Assembly: GCA_032353305.1 (NCBI GenBank) | Contig: JAUCNG010418799.1 | Location: forward strand, 1-10,137 | Source: Cephalothrix spiralis | Lineage: Eukaryota; Nemertea; Palaeonemertea; Archinemertea; Cephalotrichidae | DNA length: 10,137 bases | Direction: 5' to 3' | In this document: in pieces, positions 1-5,034 of the stretch | How positions within the stretch are numbered: the first letter of the stretch is position 1 | Layout of the letters: the number at the start of each line of letters is the position of its first letter | Notes under the pieces: model-generated | The model's database searches: none | Told to the model about the DNA's origin: nothing | The model's input: only the letters and a program-made list of their open reading frames with translations | Program-made: the position numbers and the translations under genes

Positions 1-61
1 AACCTCAAAAATACGACCCATAATATAAGTATAATTATCAAACTTCTTTTTCCAAATTCTT

Positions 62-175
62 AAAGTTACCCTGGGTCCTGCGGAAGGCGCGTCCACTCGC
101 CATGTGTTGAAGCCCAGGGCCCCATACAGTTGTTACATGTATGTGAAAAGGCGTTGTATTGCCATTGATGAATAA
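62..175 (+). other. Possible 3' end of an unidentified coding exon
   Basis: A reading frame runs through a GC-richer patch (K-V-T-L-G-P-A-E-G...) and stops at TAA 173-175. That stop overlaps an AATAAA hexamer at 171-176, an arrangement that could mark the end of a gene entering from the left. The opposite strand is also open over the same patch (…GFNTWRVDAPSAGPRVTL…), so strand is uncertain. I recognise neither translation. It may equally be part of a repeat. Confidence 0.15.
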
Positions 176-176
176 A
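171..176 (+). terminator. Canonical poly(A) signal hexamer
   Basis: AATAAA on the plus strand directly after the GC-richer patch. In AT-rich DNA this hexamer is common by chance. It is listed only because it coincides with the end of an open frame. Confidence 0.15.
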
Positions 177-356
177 AACACCAGTGGTATTTTTTATTTT
201 CTTATTAATACTTTTTACGACCTCCAGAACGACATGCTTCGTTTCACATACTTATCATGAAATCGTACCACTCATTCAATATCGCTTTCATATAGAAAAA
301 AGAATAAAGCAATATTTCAATAATTATATTGATTATGTCCCACATATTCCATATAT

Positions 357-378
357 ACTGTTTATTATAATAAACAGT
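357..378. repeat. 22-bp perfect palindrome
   Basis: Eleven bases starting ACTGTTTATTA are followed immediately by their exact reverse complement TAATAAACAGT. Imperfect pairing with two T·G pairs continues to about 351-384. It lies about 285 bp upstream of the kinase start. Function unknown: it could be a protein-binding palindrome, a cruciform-prone site or an accident of AT-rich DNA. Confidence 0.8.
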
Positions 379-618
379 GTGTATAAAGTCAACGAAGTGT
401 AAAAACGAGTTTAAAATACAAAGGTTTAACCGAGTTAAAATAGGAAAAAATGCAATAGGATATAATTATTACTTTACTGTTTTGTTGTTGCTTTACACTG
501 AAAGAGGTTAGGTCTTTTGAAGCTAAGTTTAATATACTATCTGTACTATTAAGTATCAATATAACAAGAATAGTTCCACGAGTAAACATAAACGGAAGGA
601 TTACGACATTGCCTTAAA

Positions 619-639
619 ATGGATATACAAATTTATTAA
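619..639 (+). promoter_or_regulatory. Short upstream ORF (six codons)
   Basis: ATG at 619 in good Kozak context (A at -3, G at +4) opens a six-codon frame, M-D-I-Q-I-Y, ending in TAA 637-639. It lies 24 nt before the main ATG at 664 and in the same frame. If the mRNA 5' end lies upstream and this segment is not spliced out, it would act as a minimal upstream ORF and reduce or tune translation of the kinase. Confidence 0.4.
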
Positions 640-663
640 CTTTTGGGATTACTTAAAATCAGT

Positions 664-3222
664 ATGGATACAGGATTTGACATCCGTCTTGCTTTGTCAG
701 GGGCATTACTTATGCTAAAAATTATGAAAGATTTTTTGTGCAAAATTGTTTTTTATGGATTTAAGGACATAACTAAATATCTCATTGATGTGAATATAAC
801 TGACGAAAATGGATTTACGCCATTGGTATTTGCTATATGCACCCATAATCTAGAGATGGTTAAGTTCCTTATCGCAAATAATGCAGATATAAATCAAATT
901 CTGATTAAAAATGGCTTCACTACGACAGCACTAATTTTAGCAGTAGAAATGGGAGATATAGAGTGTACAAAATATCTTATTAAAAATAATGCGGATGTAA
1001 ATCATGCTAAAAATGACGGTATGACGGCACTGTTCGCTGCGATTCACAATGTCCATTTAGACTGTTTGAAATACCTGATTAAAAACAATGCAGTTGTAAA
1101 TCATGCTGACAATAATAGTTGGACAGCACTGTTCTTTGCAGCTCAAAATGGTCATTTAGACGGTTTAAAATACCTTATTGAAAACAATGCAGATGTAAAT
1201 CATGCAAACAATGTTGGTTTAACAGCACTCTTCCTTTCGGCTCAGAATGGTCATTCAGACTGTTTGAAATACCTTATTGAAAACAATGCAGTTGTAAATC
1301 ATGCTGACAATGATAGTCGGACAGCACTGTTCCTTGCGGCTCAAAATGGACATTTAGACTGTTTGAAATACCTTATCCGAAACAATGCAGATGTAAATCA
1401 TGCAAACAATGTTGGTTTAACAGCACTCTTCCTTTCGGCTCAGAATGGTCATTCAGAATGTTTGAAATACCTTATCCGAAACAATGCAGATGTAAATCAT
1501 GCTGGCAATAATAGTCGGACAGCACTGTTCCTTGCGGCTCAAAATGGACATTTAGTCTGTTTAAAATTCCTTATTGAATATAATGCAGTTGTTAATCATG
1601 TTGACCATGGTGGCGTGACAGCACTGTTCGCTGCGGCTCAAAATGGCCATTTGGACTGTTTGAAATATCTTTTTCAAAACAAAGGAATTGTTGGCCATAC
1701 TTCTCATAATGGTAAGTCTGTGTTATATTCTTCAGCACAAAAGGGACATTTGGAATGTGTTAAATTCATTTTGAAGCAGTATACAATTAAAAACGAATTG
1801 TTAGTGTATCCAATGGATTTATTATTGATAACTGCAATAAATGGACATGTCAATGTTCTTATAACTATCATTAACGCTAAATACAATACAAACATGGAAG
1901 AAGAGGCCATCTGTTACTCAATTGACACCGATTTCGGCAATCGTCTTCTGATTCATATCGAAAACGTTAAAAAATGTTTTAAAATAATGAAAGACCTTAA
2001 TAAAAGAATTAAAAACCTCGAAGTAGAAGCTTGTATAGACATAATTGAAATGCGAATAATTGACCTTGATCGTTTAGAAAAACAAAAGACCGAGCTTTCA
2101 AAACAGTTCAACATCGCAAATTTTACTGCAAATGAACAACGCGACATGATTAATGGCATTGTCATATATCAAGAAAATAGAGACATTATGGTTTCATTAG
2201 AAATTAAAGATCGCATATTGGGTAAAGGATCTTTTGGAGAAGTTAGATTAGGAATCACACATAACGAATATTACAAACAAGTTGCGGTTAAATGTATTGA
2301 CTTTCAGAAAAATAAAAGCATTCTTCCTCTTCTTAATAAAGAAACCGATTGCCTAATAAAACTGCGTCATGAATTCGTAGTAAGTTTCTTTGGTCATATA
2401 ATGAAATATGATTTTAAGCTAGGAAAGACAATGATATACATAGTTACTGAACTATGTCGCGAAGATCTTTACGACTTTTACGTAAAGGGTGGCTTTGCAA
2501 ATAAAAGGAATCCAAGGCATGCTATCGATTTTGAAAATACTTTTCAGCAGTATGTCAATCATGTCATACAAATCCTCAGTGGAATGGAATATATTCATTC
2601 CCAAAAGTATATCCATAAAGACATCAAATTGCGAAACATTCTTCTCAGTTTTGATAATAAAGCCAAGATTTGTGACTTTGGCCTTGCTGATATTCTAAAA
2701 AGTGGGATTGACGAAACATATCACTTTAAAGGAACTAAATTTTACTCGGCACCTGAGGTCCTGAGGGTACCATGCAGATATTCATCAGCCTCTGACCAAT
2801 TCTCCGTGGGTCTTATTTTGGTAGAGATGTACGTCGGTCAGTTGTACTACAAACTGGACCCATTTGATAAATATCCAAGAGGTGAAATTACTACAATGCT
2901 AAAGGGTGGTACAACGCCGGGGATAGGTGATCCAACACGGGAAATTGAAAAGGTAGTAGCATCGATCGTGAATGGATGCTTAGAGTATGACTATGAGAAA
3001 CGTTTATCAGCTAAGAATGCTAAAAAGAAGTTTGAAGATATTCTGAAACAACTTCATTCCGAAAATCCAGACCTTAAATCTTTGCGAAAAAATGAATACG
3101 AAGTACCATCTGTGGGTGAGACTATCATGGATTTATTTAGTCAAACTCAGACCTCGAAGGACTATGTTCAACCAGCTAGTACCCTTTTTAAATGTGGCGC
3201 CACAACTAGCTCAATGAAGTAA
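664..3222 (+). CDS. Ankyrin-repeat protein kinase, 852 aa, intronless
   Basis: Predicted cytosolic Ser/Thr-type kinase with an N-terminal ankyrin array. No signal peptide or membrane segment is evident. Start chosen at ATG 664 (A at -3, G at +4). The frame is open back to 640, and an AG at 661-662 leaves room for an upstream spliced exon. About ten ankyrin repeats span residues 48-395 with a degenerate one to about 407. A charged, coiled-coil-like linker follows at about 430-485. The kinase domain covers about 514-800: glycine loop GKGSFGEV 520-527, VAVK Lys543, helix-C Glu560, HKD catalytic loop with Asp653, Lys655 and Asn658, DFG 671-673, APE 696-698, Asp711 of DxxSxG and Arg780. The HRD arginine is lysine (HKD), but every catalytic residue is present, so activity is likely. 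The 50-residue tail is Ser/Thr-rich. The ankyrin-then-kinase order resembles TNNI3K and ILK rather than RIPK4/ANKK1. Orthology is not assigned. Confidence 0.9.
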   Translation: MDTGFDIRLALSGALLMLKIMKDFLCKIVFYGFKDITKYLIDVNITDENGFTPLVFAICTHNLEMVKFLIANNADINQILIKNGFTTTALILAVEMGDIECTKYLIKNNADVNHAKNDGMTALFAAIHNVHLDCLKYLIKNNAVVNHADNNSWTALFFAAQNGHLDGLKYLIENNADVNHANNVGLTALFLSAQNGHSDCLKYLIENNAVVNHADNDSRTALFLAAQNGHLDCLKYLIRNNADVNHANNVGLTALFLSAQNGHSECLKYLIRNNADVNHAGNNSRTALFLAAQNGHLVCLKFLIEYNAVVNHVDHGGVTALFAAAQNGHLDCLKYLFQNKGIVGHTSHNGKSVLYSSAQKGHLECVKFILKQYTIKNELLVYPMDLLLITAINGHVNVLITIINAKYNTNMEEEAICYSIDTDFGNRLLIHIENVKKCFKIMKDLNKRIKNLEVEACIDIIEMRIIDLDRLEKQKTELSKQFNIANFTANEQRDMINGIVIYQENRDIMVSLEIKDRILGKGSFGEVRLGITHNEYYKQVAVKCIDFQKNKSILPLLNKETDCLIKLRHEFVVSFFGHIMKYDFKLGKTMIYIVTELCREDLYDFYVKGGFANKRNPRHAIDFENTFQQYVNHVIQILSGMEYIHSQKYIHKDIKLRNILLSFDNKAKICDFGLADILKSGIDETYHFKGTKFYSAPEVLRVPCRYSSASDQFSVGLILVEMYVGQLYYKLDPFDKYPRGEITTMLKGGTTPGIGDPTREIEKVVASIVNGCLEYDYEKRLSAKNAKKKFEDILKQLHSENPDLKSLRKNEYEVPSVGETIMDLFSQTQTSKDYVQPASTLFKCGATTSSMK
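805..1884 (+). repeat. Ankyrin repeat array within the kinase gene
   Basis: Ten clear 33-residue repeats plus one degenerate repeat. The core pattern is TALFxAAQNGHLDCLKYLIxNNADVNHA, close to the ankyrin consensus (TPLhxAA.xGH.....LL..GAdvn). Repeats 4-8 are almost identical to one another, while 1, 2, 10 and 11 have diverged. Such arrays form curved solenoids that bind partner proteins; the partner here is unknown. Confidence 0.93.
1201..1563 (+). repeat. 198-bp higher-order duplication of two ankyrin repeats
   Basis: The segment beginning CATGCAAACAATGTTGG at 1201 recurs at 1399, exactly 198 bp (66 codons, two repeats) later. It is nearly identical through about 1563, including silent positions. 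This points to recent unequal crossing-over or gene conversion inside the array rather than protein-level constraint alone. Confidence 0.88.
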
Positions 3223-3426
3223 TGGGAAATGTATTGAAACAAAGGACTGAACTTTGGATGAAAAAACATGCTCGGATATTCAACAGTGCAATCAAAGATA
3301 CGTGGGCTACGAATTGCTAAAAAAGCAAGACCCACTGACGCAGGCGTACAATCCGATTTTCGACAAGAGATATAGAGATGAAGTATTTTACTAAACTACT
3401 TGTCGAAAGGAGTCAGATATACGACG
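3223..3426. other. 3' flank of the ankyrin-kinase gene
   Basis: No coding frame is recognisable. A hairpin lies at 3358-3408. There is no AATAAA close after the stop. The nearest variant hexamer I noticed is ATTAAA at 3640-3645, inside the first tandem copy, so the mRNA end is not fixed by the sequence. Confidence 0.5.
3358..3408. repeat. Hairpin with 10-bp perfect stem
   Basis: TTTCGACAAG at 3358-3367 and CTTGTCGAAA at 3399-3408 are exact reverse complements around a 31-nt loop. It lies 135 bp after the kinase stop codon and just before the tandem duplication. It could be a 3'-UTR stem-loop if the transcript runs this far, or a transposon-related inverted repeat. Confidence 0.65.
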
Positions 3427-4237
3427 ATCCTTTCATGTTTGAAGACTCTGCCTAGATGAAAGGACACTGTCATTCAAGTACATTAATTCCGCTAAAACAT
3501 GAATAATCATACAGGACTCGCCACTGACTCGCTCTACAGGCGATTAAGATCGTGTAACTACTGCGGATGGTACAAAGTCAGTTACTTATCGCATAATTAA
3601 CATAACTTACGGTGTTAGACTGTTAGCTATATTTGTGTGATTAAACTTCTGAACTTCGGTTATCTTCTCATAATCTTTGGATCGATACAGTTGGATGGGC
3701 TCGTATTGAACAAGCTCATCGACTGAACATTAATACTTGAATATTGCCAGAATTCTTAACCGGGGATTTAGCTAAAGTACTTTCTGTTATATATATTTAT
3801 AATTGTACCTTAATGAATATTCAATCATGATCCCTGTTGATGATCCCTGTTGATCATAGTGACTATATGAATTAGCGCTAGTGTTATTATTCAAGCTTCT
3901 ACTGAGGAAGCCTGCAAGGGCGAAAGCTACAGTTTAATTTTTGTTTCTCGTTATTTTGGTTGGCCGCTGCCTGCGTAAGGACTTTTCATATATACATTAA
4001 TCGAACTTTAACCTCTGTTTATATATTGTTTTTATCTGACATATATACAAACATATACCCGCTTTTTCTTACTTATAAATAATCTTCTTCGTTATTCTAA
4101 ATACTGATATCCCGATATGTATAATTATTAATTTTGTGTTTTTGTTCAATGAAACTACTACATGCACTTTAAAGCACCATGACTATTGAGAAATCAATTA
4201 TTAGGCTTGTGGCACAATTATGAACATTTAGGCCATG
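3427..4237 (+). repeat. Tandem duplication, copy A (811 bp)
   Basis: First copy of a direct repeat whose second copy starts immediately after it. The first about 180 bp (from TCCTTTCATG at 3428) match copy B with only a few substitutions. The middle has diverged with indels. The end (ATTAATTTTGTG to GGCCATG, about 4127-4237) matches well again. Copy A is longer because it holds about 220 bp, roughly 3906-4126, that copy B lacks. No coding frame was found. Identity unknown; probably non-coding or mobile-element derived. Confidence 0.85.
3828..3853 (+). repeat. Two tandem copies of a 13-bp unit
   Basis: TGATCCCTGTTGA occurs twice in direct succession (3828-3840 and 3841-3853) inside copy A. 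It is absent from copy B, which marks it as a local slippage event after the larger duplication. Confidence 0.85.
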
Positions 4238-4821
4238 CTCCTTTCATGTTTGAAGACTCTGCCTAGATGAAAGGACACTGGCATTCAAGTACATTAATTC
4301 CGCTAAAACATGAATAATCATACAGGACTCGCCACTGACTCGCTCTACAGGCGATTAAGATCGTGTAACTACTGCGGATGGTACAAAGTCAGTTACCTAT
4401 CGGATAATTAACATAACTTCAATGTGTTCGACTGTTATAGCTATATGTGTGTGATTAAGGAACATTTTTAGGATTAAACTGTCTCAACTTCAATTATCTT
4501 CTTATAAGACAGTGGGGTGGGCACGTATTGAACAAGCTCATCGACTGAACATTAATACTGGAATATTTATTGCCAGAATTATTTACCGGGGATTTAGCTT
4601 AAGTAGCAACTGTTACATATATATTTGTGCCTTAACCGGGGGGGGGGTCTTAACGAATGAATATTTATAGTGACTATGAATTAGCGCTATTATTCAAACT
4701 ACTGAACTTTATGTACACTTATTAATTTTGTGTTTCTGTTCAACCTCCTACTTTACAGCACCATGACTATTGAGAAATCAATTATTAGGCTTGGGGCACA
4801 ATTATGAACATTTAGGCCATG
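4238..4821 (+). repeat. Tandem duplication, copy B (584 bp)
   Basis: Second copy of the unit at 3427-4237, abutting it head to tail. It ends at GGCCATG (4821), 80 bp from the end of the last visible NUP210 exon, so it lies in that exon's downstream intron. A run of ten G at 4638-4647 is unique to this copy. The shared 5' block contains the inverted repeat TCCTTTCAT/ATGAAAGGA in both copies. Confidence 0.85.
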
Positions 4822-4901
4822 TGTTGTTACATGGCAAATAAAGCCAAAAGCTTTTCTTAAAGATTGATGCTGTTTTTCAGTTAATCCGTTTGGCAGCTTA
4901 C

Positions 4902-5034
4902 CGTCTTCGGCTACAACTGGACATTTAAAGCACATTATATCTCCCACTGTAAAAGCTGTACTTTTAGGGTTGATCGCATATCCAACTTGAATGTTGATGA
5001 AGTCAGTTAAATGTGGATAATTTTGGTCCCACAC
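4902..5034 (-). CDS. NUP210: NUP210 exon 5 of 5 visible
   Basis: 133 nt in phase 0 from V-W-D-Q-N-Y-P-H-L-T-D-F, ending after one base of a Gly codon. It aligns with vertebrate VWDAEHPGLSDF…VVGDVLC. The acceptor is TTTTGTAG. The donor is G|GTAAGC at 4901, a good consensus and better supported than read-through, because homology stops there. Without splicing the frame would continue to a stop at 4753. Confidence 0.9.

Larger units (their letters stand above)
1..642. other. Upstream flank of the ankyrin-kinase gene
   Basis: AT-rich stretch with no recognisable complete gene. It holds a GC-richer patch near 62-125, an AATAAA at 171-176, a perfect palindrome at 357-378 and a short upstream ORF at 619-639, each described separately. 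I see no convincing TATA box or initiator. ORFs of 66-72 codons on both strands here have AT-rich, low-complexity translations and look like chance. Confidence 0.6.

Noticed and set aside
643-663. Earlier start at TTG 643 for the ankyrin-kinase ORF
   Set aside because: Animal nuclear genes rarely start at TTG. ATG 664 has a strong Kozak context and follows directly.
3899-3931. Hammerhead-ribozyme-like core, CTGAGGA … GAAA with a small stem
   Set aside because: There is an extra A between the core and stem II, and no possible stem I before CTGAGGA with a cleavage site, so it cannot fold as a self-cleaving hammerhead. A similar phrase at 10072-10097 fails for the same reasons.
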